In this document: piece by piece, positions 18,601 through 25,535 of the stretch
How the letters are laid out: each line of letters starts with the position of its first letter
How positions within the stretch are numbered: position 1 is the stretch's first letter
Origin: a virus
Strand: one strand, 5' to 3'
Length of the DNA: 30,043 bases
Virus record (IMG/VR): IMGVR_UViG_3300021087_000057
Span: 1-30,043 of that record
Translations under genes and position numbers: made by a program
Notes under the pieces: model-generated
Told to the model about the DNA's origin: nothing
Database searches by the model: none
The model's input: only the letters and a program-made list of their open reading frames with translations

Positions 18601-20531
18601 CCACCTTGATCGGTTAAAGTATTATCTAATTGTATAAATTTTCCTGTGATACTAGGAGATTCTAATTCAAACTCTTGTGTTACATCTGCACCAATGGTTT
18701 CAAATTCTATTCTTTCTCTATTCTCTAATGATGCTGTTAATAATTTAGTATCATCATCATAAGCCTTCACAGTACCTACATGACCAGTAGTTGTAAAGGG
18801 ACTTCCTGGTAAAAAAGAACCAGTAACATCCTTTACTATAAGCTTAGTATCAAATGTTCCTACTGGATCAGAATTATAATTAAATCCCCCATCGATTATT
18901 TTTACAGCTGTTATCTGTCCTATAGTATTAGATGTTGCTGTAACAAGTCCACCTGTTCCAGCAGTACTTGTAATAGAAATTGTAGGTAATTTTGTATATC
19001 CACCCCCAGAATCGGTAATGATTATTCTAGAAATAGAACCTTCAGTATCAGCTGCTCCAGCTTCTATTTGAAATCTGTCATTATCTGTACCTGTAATATC
19101 CTGCTGTCTTGTTGTTTGTTCTGTAAGAAAATAATAACCAGCATCCAACGCACTGCCATTTGTACCATCTATTAATATTTGATCTCCAGCATTACTTCTT
19201 GAGTCATCAGTTCCTTCCAAAACCAAAGTAAAATTAACAATACTCTGATTTGTATCTGGTTCCTGTATAAGAAAATCGTCATTATTATCAGTATCTTCCA
19301 ATAAAATACTGCCATCAATAACACCAACAAATCCTTTGGCAGATTCTACAGTAGTATCTGATGCATCAGGAGTAAAGACTAAAGGATCACCAACTCTATA
19401 TAAAGAACCTATGTCATCAATAATAAATCCAGTTACACCTCCAGAAGATATCTCACTAACCTCTGCCGCTGCGAAATTATTACCCACAGTAGGATCAATA
19501 GTAACAGGATCACTAACAGAATAGTGAGCCCCCACTTTCGTGATAGTCGATCCCGACAAAAATGATTTTATAACAAATGACATTGTAACATCTTGTGTAT
19601 TAGATGTTGCTGTTATGGTTTCCCCTGTTTGAAATGTGCCAACAGTTTCTTTAGGATCTATTTCCAACTCAGAAATAGAAACATTCCCTTGAAAGAAAAC
19701 TGTAGAGTTAAGAACAACACTGGTTGTCCCAGAAGAACTTCCTGTTATAGTTTGTCCTACAATATCAGTTGCATCAGATCCACTAACAGCAGCGACTCTC
19801 ATAATAGTAGGTTGACTCCAATTACCCTTGGAAACACGTAACATAAATTTGTTTGGATATACAACCTCTGCTTCCTCATCAAAAAGAATTCTTAAAAAAA
19901 GTTTATGTGCTTCAGACGTTCCTTTTGAAGCATATAGATCCTTAATATTCTTAATAAGATTACGTTTCGAAACTCCTGATGCAAGGGTCTTTGGAATTGA
20001 TTCCAAAAACATATTAAACATCTCATCCAAAAATACAGTAGTAGTATTATCTGTATTTGTATACTCCAAAAGTTGTTGCATATTCTGAACAGGATTTGCA
20101 CGATATGAATCTATCGTTGCTGTTGCATCGGAAGTAGAACCTGTTATGGTTTCACCTATCTCAAATTTTTGTTGGGAAGATACGAAAAGTCTTTTATTAC
20201 CTAGATCATCTACAAGAACTGTTGCGGTTGCTTTAGATGTAGAACCAGTTATAGTTTCATTTGCTACAAACTTACCAGTGGTTCCTGTCCCTGTTTCTGT
20301 ATTAATCTTTACAGGGACATCACCTTCTGATAAAATAAAATTTGTGGAAACTGTTTCTTGTCGTATGCTGTCAATAGTAACAGTCACAATCAATTCCGCT
20401 GCTTCTAGGAATTGATAAAAACTCTTAACAAAAGAAACAAACTTCGGGTGGTCTGCTTGGACAAAATCAGGGACTTGCCCTTCTATCAAAGGAGAAATCT
20501 TTGTAGTTAATTTTCCATCAAAGGGTGCCAT
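15642..20531 (-). CDS. Giant wedge-associated structural protein in the gp7 position
   Basis: The 1629-aa product lies between gp6 and gp8, the place of gp7 in T4 (1032 aa). The N-terminus (VPDFVQADHPKFVSFVKSFY, residues 19-38) is typical of marine T4-like structural proteins. So is a core near residues 155-240, with NMQQLLEYTNTDNTTTVFLD, NLIKNIKDLYASKGT and FLRILFDEEAEVVYP. Between and after these are at least three GExITGSTSxATAT modules, several GGGYxxxPxI-type units and about eleven LDGTDSSxxNAGD units with an acidic tail. Functional equivalence to gp7 is an inference from synteny; I see no convincing residue-level match to T4 gp7. Its start is 4 nt from the gp6 stop. Confidence 0.8.
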   Translation of the reverse strand: MAPFDGKLTTKISPLIEGQVPDFVQADHPKFVSFVKSFYQFLEAAELIVTVTIDSIRQETVSTNFILSEGDVPVKINTETGTGTTGKFVANETITGSTSKATATVLVDDLGNKRLFVSSQQKFEIGETITGSTSDATATIDSYRANPVQNMQQLLEYTNTDNTTTVFLDEMFNMFLESIPKTLASGVSKRNLIKNIKDLYASKGTSEAHKLFLRILFDEEAEVVYPNKFMLRVSKGNWSQPTIMRVAAVSGSDATDIVGQTITGSSSGTTSVVLNSTVFFQGNVSISELEIDPKETVGTFQTGETITATSNTQDVTMSFVIKSFLSGSTITKVGAHYSVSDPVTIDPTVGNNFAAAEVSEISSGGVTGFIIDDIGSLYRVGDPLVFTPDASDTTVESAKGFVGVIDGSILLEDTDNNDDFLIQEPDTNQSIVNFTLVLEGTDDSRSNAGDQILIDGTNGSALDAGYYFLTEQTTRQQDITGTDNDRFQIEAGAADTEGSISRIIITDSGGGYTKLPTISITSTAGTGGLVTATSNTIGQITAVKIIDGGFNYNSDPVGTFDTKLIVKDVTGSFLPGSPFTTTGHVGTVKAYDDDTKLLTASLENRERIEFETIGADVTQEFELESPSITGKFIQLDNTLTDQGGSIALEDGSGNLISDALETYIDQIEVEQITRALLGTTMNQFVQLENEQTKSGALLGDESRLLLDRTDSGGTDAGDDLLFEDEKPYPDVQIIRDKFQLNGSGRQRFTVRGWITDDGTNDPRTDTTFEDGGFRSVDAEANILLEDAVADATVNTKEFLLMENHFSNSNDAGDYEFTEQVTIKHDNPTVGATVSAPRIMGEAYEPLILETSLLDAPTIGDSTNIVLDNHINVGIDSVLRLLLEDGGYVIDEEFGINLKQESGLNFGDFPDILGDSIIDEGEVVTLGYALLDGTDSSSDNAGSYLISESDPDIKNNVISDAGGASATIVNQYNAKVTMNANITSEKEGFYKNTDHHISDGVIRLQDSFFYQDFSYEIKLGQSVGTYITELKKATHPVGFAAFGKVTMASSIAANIQIPTAGDVVDYTGDTERFSPELASFLEGIFQIQIQRRLGIPNPTLQERTGLFQRMLLESPYLIRFEDDSGYELLDGTDGSSTNAGSFILGDETLVDEHIITDNTSQRISSEEAPLAPTGNRDVSLLQKVTLTMKLPEVTWPVKGGSRSGLPLFAETQVIANGFELEDGTVFTRPTISRSVIIANGIVQDSGSIGDIGEALELEDASDADFGSGLTFDDIQFRSNDLFALEQTTTFNDIVSLENATDTQVDVNTPNLLLLDRTDSGGSHANSRVLHQDDTNSYGDNFVLDGTDSSSTDAGSNFVSEDVLSGEITIEEIVRTPLLVQEGRGLGDNIVTEYFQMENSDPNMGEGDLVLETHFEGIFLDGSDSSGSDTENYLLLETGFIIVTEDSIAGNNMLIETNTSPQRSGKFLLDSQLLQAESGSTIPEVNFTSGTNFVHFTRPATIKTRTHGHVALQDERETVEFVLNGTDGSSTNAGDNIILNQTISTGRDAGDKILSEEGTKAILDQHNPGLVVFDQVDASGTMAGGKIDFEIGTYLSLVGQSTPQVVAGFSPNFDSSNSSWDTTQQTFDETV
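15865..19230 (-). repeat. About eleven LDGTDSSxxNAGD units in the 1629-aa protein
   Basis: Units with the pattern h-h-L-[DN]-G-T-[DN]-[SG]-S-x-x-[ND]-A-G-[DS] followed by h-h-x-E are seen near 15867, 15937, 16240, 16470, 16550, 17110, 17700, 18095, 18375, 19130 and 19180. Several are similar at the DNA level (recurring plus-strand ccagcattt...ctactac and tctgttccat...ctaat), which argues for duplication or exchange. The Asp/Gly/Ser/Asn loops could bind a divalent cation; that is untested. Confidence 0.8.
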
Positions 20532-20534
20532 TTT

Positions 20535-22442
20535 TTAAAAACTCGATGTTTCTGGTACTGCCCCAGTTGTTACATAAGTAGACGCCGCACCTGGAACTCC
20601 AGCAGCGATTGTATCCACCTGTCCTGTAACTGTTGTGTTTATAAAATCTATTTCCAGTATCTGATTTCTAACTGCTCTAATATCTTTAGAATCAGGAACA
20701 CATGTTATTCTAATCTTTGTAGAAGTTACACCATCAACATCTTCTACTGATGTTAATTTTATAGAATTTATTTTAACACTTCCTATAGTATAATCAACGG
20801 TCCCTGCTGTCAGGTCTGTATATGTTCTAGTAGACCCTACCAAATAGAACATTCTCATATTTCCCTCACCATCATCATCAAAAAATTGTACATTTTCAGT
20901 ATCCCCACTAACCTTAAATCCTGTTGAAGCAAGGATGCCACCATTCAAAGCGTTATGCCCTGCTACTGGATGATGAAAAGGATTATTAAAAAATAAATTA
21001 TATCCTTGTGCTGTATCTAAAGTAGGTTCAAATATCTGTGCCATAGTAACATTAGTGATATTACTTAATATAGCAGAATCAACGTCATCAATAAGTCCAG
21101 TAATTTCTGAATGTCTAAAAGTATTATTAAACTCTGTCAAAGTATTAGAATTATATGTTTGAAGAACAGAGGTTACATCTGTAACTAATGTTTCTTTTGT
21201 TTTTGTTGTTGTACTAGAATTAAATTTAAACACTACTTGAAGAATAAGAAAAGTTGTTTGTGGATCGATAATAACAGGAGTAATAGATGCTACATTAAAT
21301 TTTCTAAGATCTATAATAAGATCATCCTTTTGGGTTTGAGTAAGATTATTACCAGTAGAAGATTTAATAGATATAAAAACCTTTCCAAACTCTTGTGTCT
21401 CAACTACACCAAGACTAGAATCAAACGAACCATCTTCACCACCAAAGACATTCACTGATTTTGTTTGAGGAAATAGTTTTCTAGCAAACACTTTGTAGTC
21501 ATTTACAGTAACACATCTTCCTTGTGCCGAAAAGTCTAATGGAGCATTAAGTTTTATAGAAGAAAGATTTTCTCTTTCACCTCCACCATCAGCACTACTT
21601 ACAGTCGTAACTGTAATGTCTGCTTCACCATCTATCGCACCAGTATTCGTAAATGTTGAAGCACCATTAGCAAGTGATTTATTTGTTGCGACAAAAGTTA
21701 GTAAAACTATATTACCATCTGACAGTGCCTTACTAACAATACCGTCACCAAAATATACTTCAAACTTACCTGACTCTACTTCTTGTAAAAAGAAAACAGA
21801 ACTATCCCCTGTCAATTGAGTAATATCAGTTGCCTTTGTATATGTAGAAGTTGTCGTATCAGATACAGAATTTTGAACAATAACAGATAAAGTACTAATA
21901 TCGATACGATTATCATTAACTACAAATCTTTGATCTGCATCAGAACTATCTACTGTATATCTTTGTGTAACAAAAGTACCCTCAAATATCTCCACATTAT
22001 TAAAAATAATATCCAGTGCAGATTTGTTTGCTGTTATATCCGAGACAGTAACAAATTGAAAATTAGTTCCATCTACTGAAGTAGAAAATGTAGTTCCTGC
22101 AACAATTGTTCTAGTAGAAGTAGAAGCATTGTTCATTGTTACATTCACTGTTGCCTTTGGTGCTGTTGCAGAACCAACTTCATATCCCAAAGTCTTTGCG
22201 TGAGAAACTATACTAGATCTTATAGCTGCTGTGTCAATAAACATTTCATTAGCAAGCATGTTCGAATTAAAACCAAGGTAGTGTGTATTATAGGCAAGCA
22301 AATCCAGCAGAATGTTTATACCAGAACCTTCAAAATCATAATCAGTAAATTCAGTCTGTGCTCTAAGGAAAGTTTTTAAATTATCTTTAACGTCATCAAA
22401 ATCAAATTCTGTAATATCTAATCGTCGGGATTGTGTGGCCAT
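20535..22442 (-). CDS. 6: Baseplate wedge subunit gp6
   Basis: The 635-aa product matches T4 gp6 (660 aa) in length and position. It has the characteristic N-terminal pattern of gp6/baseplate-J proteins: DITEFDFDDVKDNLKTFLRA, then FTDYDFEGSGINILLDLLAY, NTHYLGFNSNMLANEMFIDT and RSSIVSHAKTLGY. The middle contains QGRCVTVNDYKVFARKLFPQ, also usual for this family. gp6 forms the dimeric ring linking wedges around the hub. It overlaps the gp25 stop by one base (TAATG), so the two are translationally coupled, as expected for wedge partners. Confidence 0.93.
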   Translation of the reverse strand: MATQSRRLDITEFDFDDVKDNLKTFLRAQTEFTDYDFEGSGINILLDLLAYNTHYLGFNSNMLANEMFIDTAAIRSSIVSHAKTLGYEVGSATAPKATVNVTMNNASTSTRTIVAGTTFSTSVDGTNFQFVTVSDITANKSALDIIFNNVEIFEGTFVTQRYTVDSSDADQRFVVNDNRIDISTLSVIVQNSVSDTTTSTYTKATDITQLTGDSSVFFLQEVESGKFEVYFGDGIVSKALSDGNIVLLTFVATNKSLANGASTFTNTGAIDGEADITVTTVSSADGGGERENLSSIKLNAPLDFSAQGRCVTVNDYKVFARKLFPQTKSVNVFGGEDGSFDSSLGVVETQEFGKVFISIKSSTGNNLTQTQKDDLIIDLRKFNVASITPVIIDPQTTFLILQVVFKFNSSTTTKTKETLVTDVTSVLQTYNSNTLTEFNNTFRHSEITGLIDDVDSAILSNITNVTMAQIFEPTLDTAQGYNLFFNNPFHHPVAGHNALNGGILASTGFKVSGDTENVQFFDDDGEGNMRMFYLVGSTRTYTDLTAGTVDYTIGSVKINSIKLTSVEDVDGVTSTKIRITCVPDSKDIRAVRNQILEIDFINTTVTGQVDTIAAGVPGAASTYVTTGAVPETSSF

Positions 22443-22894
22443 TATCGTACTCTCTCTAACATAAGATCTAGTGTTACTAATTCAGTTGGAACATTAACCA
22501 CATAAAATTCTATAGTGCATTCATATATATTACGATCCAAATCTGGTTGTGCTCTAACCCCTACAAGTCTTGCTCTCGGTTCAAAATTTTCTATAACATC
22601 CTCTATATGTCTAGTAATAATAACAGCAGTGATAGGGGTCATAAGTTCAAACAACATATCTCTAACTCCAGAACCTATTTCTGGATGGAAAGGTTTTTCA
22701 TAATGATTAAGCAAAACAAGATTACGTATAGATCGTTTAACTGCTTGAACATCTGTTACTTTATTAATATCAGAAGTCGATGGTTTCCTTTGAAAGAAAA
22801 GATCCAAGTCTCTCCATTGACGAACATTGCGAGCAATATCATTTTGCCCTTGTGCATCATTAAATGCTTCTAAAGAGGTGGGTGTTCCTACCAT
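22442..22894 (-). CDS. 25: Baseplate wedge subunit gp25 (GPW/gp25 family)
   Basis: The 150-aa product has the family hallmarks. These are RSIRNLVLLNHYEKPFHPEI with GSGVRDMLFE (residues 54-83), the EPR core at residues 105-107 (NFEPRARLVGV), and a final YECTIEFYVVNVPTEL strand pair. gp25 sits at the sheath-wedge junction and is conserved across contractile systems. An exact TATAAATA lies 18 nt upstream with AGGAG between, so gp25 heads the wedge unit gp25-gp6-1629 aa. Confidence 0.95.
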   Translation of the reverse strand: MVGTPTSLEAFNDAQGQNDIARNVRQWRDLDLFFQRKPSTSDINKVTDVQAVKRSIRNLVLLNHYEKPFHPEIGSGVRDMLFELMTPITAVIITRHIEDVIENFEPRARLVGVRAQPDLDRNIYECTIEFYVVNVPTELVTLDLMLERVR

Positions 22895-22912
22895 ATTAAA
22901 CTCCTGTTCCTT

Positions 22913-22920
22913 TATTTATA
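22913..22920 (-). promoter_or_regulatory. T4-type late promoter TATAAATA (gp25)
   Basis: This is an exact TATAAATA on the minus strand in the gap between the 73-aa gene and gp25. The motif ends 18 nt before the gp25 start, with AGGAG in between. Confidence 0.82.
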
Positions 22921-22929
22921 ACTATAACT

Positions 22930-23151
22930 TCAATCTGCGGTCTGTTTCATTCTATAAGGTTCATATTTTCTCCAGACATGTTCTGCTGGAACACGAATGA
23001 ATGGTTTTGCAGTCTCACTCTTAACTGGATTTTCAATAGTAAGAAATACCTTCTTCCCTTTTGTCCAAGCATTCATTTTATGCAATGCCTTTTGCATGGA
23101 AGTTCTTTTTCTTTTAATTGAATTACATATTTTTTTATTCACGCTTGACAT
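22930..23151 (-). CDS. Small basic protein of unknown function
   Basis: The 73-aa product is rich in Lys/Arg (SSVNKKICNSIKRKRTSMQK) and ends IRVPAEHVWRKYEPYRMKQT. No domain is recognised. It has AGGAG upstream of its ATG, follows the membrane-protein gene by 12 nt, and precedes the gp25 late promoter. The basic character fits RNA, DNA or scaffold contact, but there is no direct evidence. Confidence 0.65.
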   Translation of the reverse strand: MSSVNKKICNSIKRKRTSMQKALHKMNAWTKGKKVFLTIENPVKSETAKPFIRVPAEHVWRKYEPYRMKQTAD

Positions 23152-23163
23152 TCTATATTTCTC

Positions 23164-23682
23164 CTATAATGTCCATTTCTCTGTATAGAACATAAACATA
23201 ATAAACATGCCTAGTACAACTAGGACTGTTATTATACCGTTTTTGGTATACTCAAACCATTTGTCTATTTGTTCTTTCTTTTTTTCTCTTTCTTTTTGTT
23301 GTCTAGTCTTTGCTTTATCAAGTCTTTCCTGACGTTCCATCATAATATCTTCCCATGTACCTAAACCAAATCGCCGGTTCACCATAAATCTAACTTTTTT
23401 CAACTCTTCTTCGGCAAGTTTCTGATTTATTTTCTCCTGTGCGATTGAACCGATAGATAATGACCCTTCATTATCAATTCCTTTCGCACCCATCATTCGC
23501 CCCCACTTACTAGCAATTCTGCTTGATGGTTTCGCCGCATTATCTACTTGAGCTTTACCATCAATCAATTGATCTATTGATCCTGCTAGTTGACTTACCT
23601 CTTTGCAATTATTAATGCCCTCCTTAATTGCTTTAAAGGCACTATTACAAAGAGTTATTCCTGCAATGATCTCCGCCACCAT
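23164..23682 (-). CDS. Tail-anchored membrane protein with charged coiled coil
   Basis: The 172-aa product has a mildly hydrophobic N-terminus (MVAEIIAGITLCNSAFKAIK) and a long charged helix at about residues 80-142 (QEKINQKLAEEELKKVRF and RQQKEREKKKEQIDKWF). A single C-terminal membrane segment spans residues 149-166 (GIITVLVVLGMFIMFMF), followed by a short tail. It has a GGAG ribosome-binding site. A tail-anchored coiled-coil protein among baseplate genes could assist tail docking, membrane penetration or lysis. The class I/II holin pattern is not met, because there is only one clear membrane segment and it is C-terminal. Confidence 0.7.
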   Translation of the reverse strand: MVAEIIAGITLCNSAFKAIKEGINNCKEVSQLAGSIDQLIDGKAQVDNAAKPSSRIASKWGRMMGAKGIDNEGSLSIGSIAQEKINQKLAEEELKKVRFMVNRRFGLGTWEDIMMERQERLDKAKTRQQKEREKKKEQIDKWFEYTKNGIITVLVVLGMFIMFMFYTEKWTL

Positions 23683-23750
23683 GATTATCTCCTTAGTTTG
23701 TACTGACTCCTTTCTCGTTCAATGTCTTACAATCACGTTCAGTTTTTTTA

Positions 23751-25040
23751 TCAAGTGCTAATCGTCTCGCCCGTCATTTTCCCTTTGTTGTTAGCGTTTA
23801 TAAATTTCTCTTTGAATATTTTAATCAACGATTCCGCATCCTTTATAACCTTTGCAGAAGATTGTTGAAGAGGTTTTATATCATAATTCAATTCTTCATT
23901 GGCAAGATCATTACCATGATAAACTTTTTCATTATTCATAAATGCTTGTAACTCATCTCTTTTATTCCAAATATTAATCCAAGATATTTCGGGTAATATT
24001 TTACGTCCATCTTCGTCTGGTTCAGTTGGAAATTTATCAGGAGAGTTTACATATACAAACTTACCATCTGCTTCGCCCGTTTCAGGATTGACTGCCGAAT
24101 TATGTGGGAATGGCCTTCGGGAAGTTTTCAGCATTGTAAATAATATGTTAAGTTTTGCTGTAGCATCTGCATGTAATTTCATAATGCTTCTTGCAGTAGA
24201 ATTTCTAAACACTTCCTCGTCTGATAAATTATTACCATCACCACTTGTATTTGCAGCGGTTTCTAAAAAATTTAAAGATCCCCCATTCAATATTTGACTA
24301 AAATTTCCAGGACTAGCTGTAACTCCTCCCAAGATAGATTGTATTGATAATCTTGCATCTGCTTTAGAAGCATTTAATCTTTGTTCAGGTGTTATTTTTA
24401 ACCCCTCTGAAACTGTCTCTCCTTTTGCCATCTTTGCAATAAATGTACTTGCGGCTCCAAAGAAAGATGATGTCTGTGATGTTAAAGATGCAAATGAAGC
24501 AGAAACATCTGCTTTATTATCTTCGGGTTTTGCTGGTGCTTCTCCTGATGGCGCTTCATCAGCAGTAATAGTATTTGCTGGTTTCTCTTGTGCAGTTCCT
24601 CCTGCAGCGGGTATGATCATGTTTGGGGAACAATCACAAGAAGGGATACCACCTTTAACATCACTTACTAATGTATTAAAGTCTTTTCCTATTCCAGCAA
24701 GAGCTGATCCAAATGAAGCATCAAGTTCTAATTTCTTTGCAGTAAATTGTGCAAGACCAGATACAGAATCTGTAGCAATGCTTGCTAGACTAGTTAATTC
24801 AGCACTTAAAGATACATCTGGTAGTGAAGGTAATTCTGGCATTTTTAATTTATCTAATTCACCAATTGCGGCTTTTAAATCTTCTTTTGCTTTGTCAACA
24901 ATATCAGTTGCTGGTAATTCAATATTTAAATTTAAATTATCAAGAGAAGCAGTTAACTGTTTTTGAATATCATTAAATCCTGCCTTTGCTCCACAAAGAT
25001 TAGGAAGTTTAAATTCTGGTGTTATTTTTGGAAATGCCAT
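23751..25040 (-). CDS. Unknown structural-region protein, 429 aa
   Basis: I start it at 25040 (MAFPKITPEFKLP), not at the longer in-frame ORF start at 25184, because an AGGAGG site lies 5 nt upstream and the upstream 48 codons lie over the PAAR gene in another frame. Residues 20-150 are predicted mostly helical with many Leu/Asp/Lys. A Cys-x-Cys (SCDCSPN) occurs near residue 130. A Pro/Glu/Ala linker (EAPSGEAPAKPEDNKAD) follows. The C-terminal half has a PHNSAVNPETGEADGKFVYV strand region and a final helix. It follows the PAAR tip with a 2-nt gap. A hub or tail-tip component, or ejected protein, is possible; I recognise no family. Confidence 0.7.
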   Translation of the reverse strand: MAFPKITPEFKLPNLCGAKAGFNDIQKQLTASLDNLNLNIELPATDIVDKAKEDLKAAIGELDKLKMPELPSLPDVSLSAELTSLASIATDSVSGLAQFTAKKLELDASFGSALAGIGKDFNTLVSDVKGGIPSCDCSPNMIIPAAGGTAQEKPANTITADEAPSGEAPAKPEDNKADVSASFASLTSQTSSFFGAASTFIAKMAKGETVSEGLKITPEQRLNASKADARLSIQSILGGVTASPGNFSQILNGGSLNFLETAANTSGDGNNLSDEEVFRNSTARSIMKLHADATAKLNILFTMLKTSRRPFPHNSAVNPETGEADGKFVYVNSPDKFPTEPDEDGRKILPEISWINIWNKRDELQAFMNNEKVYHGNDLANEELNYDIKPLQQSSAKVIKDAESLIKIFKEKFINANNKGKMTGETIST

Positions 25041-25042
25041 TC

Positions 25043-25333
25043 CTAACCTCCTGCAAATACATTGGGACTGCCGGCGGCAACTGACGTACATCCAGAAATT
25101 GCATCCCCAATTCTGCCAGCACCTAAACCATTTACAAATACTGTAGAGGAACCTGTAGCAATACCAGCGGTATGTGTAGGACACACTGCTGGTGGAACTA
25201 AGTGTGGTGTATTGATATCACTTTGCCTACTCCACGCAAGGCCGTTTACAAATACGTTAGGTGAACCAACTGCTCTAGTCATCCCAGAACAATGAGGAAC
25301 ATCTGCATCTGTAATTCTAGTCGCTGCTGGCAC
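25043..25333 (-). CDS. PAAR-repeat spike-tip protein (gp5.4-like)
   Basis: The 96-aa product is a PAAR protein. It has three beta-hairpin repeats (GSPNVFVNGLAWSRQSD, GSSTVFVNGLGAGRIGD and a terminal GSPNVFAGG). Candidate metal ligands are H14, C15, H44, C51, H54 and C82. PAAR proteins cap the trimeric gp5 spike and sharpen the membrane-piercing tip around one metal ion. It overlaps the 72-aa gene by 17 nt. Its last Gly-Gly-stop codons form part of the AGGAGG ribosome-binding site of the next gene. Confidence 0.92.
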   Translation of the reverse strand: MPAATRITDADVPHCSGMTRAVGSPNVFVNGLAWSRQSDINTPHLVPPAVCPTHTAGIATGSSTVFVNGLGAGRIGDAISGCTSVAAGSPNVFAGG

Positions 25334-25535
25334 GTTCTTTCTCCATTAATTGCTGTAACCTTTCATTCCATAAGGCCATTTGTTCATGATCTTCTTCTGT
25401 GTGCTCTTCTGGTATAGGGTCTGGTATAAATTTAATTAGATGATCAAACTCTTCTGGCACATCTTCCCATTTCGTGATAGTAACCAACTGACCATCTATT
25501 TGAAATACAAATTCTGCCACTTTAACTACCTTCAT
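25317..25535 (-). CDS. Small acidic protein between spike and PAAR genes
   Basis: The 72-aa product begins with a strand-rich part (MKVVKVAEFVFQIDGQLVTI) and ends in an acidic helix (EEHTEEDHEQMALWNERLQQ). It overlaps gp5 by 14 nt and the PAAR gene by 17 nt, so the three are very likely translationally coupled. No family is recognised. The position suggests a helper for spike or tip assembly, which is an inference. Confidence 0.75.
   Translation of the reverse strand: MKVVKVAEFVFQIDGQLVTITKWEDVPEEFDHLIKFIPDPIPEEHTEEDHEQMALWNERLQQLMEKERASSD

Noticed and set aside
23164-23682. Holin
   Set aside because: There is a single C-terminal membrane segment behind a long charged helix and no lysis genes nearby; the pattern does not support a holin call.
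25041-25184. N-terminal 48-codon extension of the 429-aa protein
   Set aside because: The Cys/Trp/Arg-rich extension is the PAAR gene read in another frame; AGGAGG before 25040 fixes the start there.
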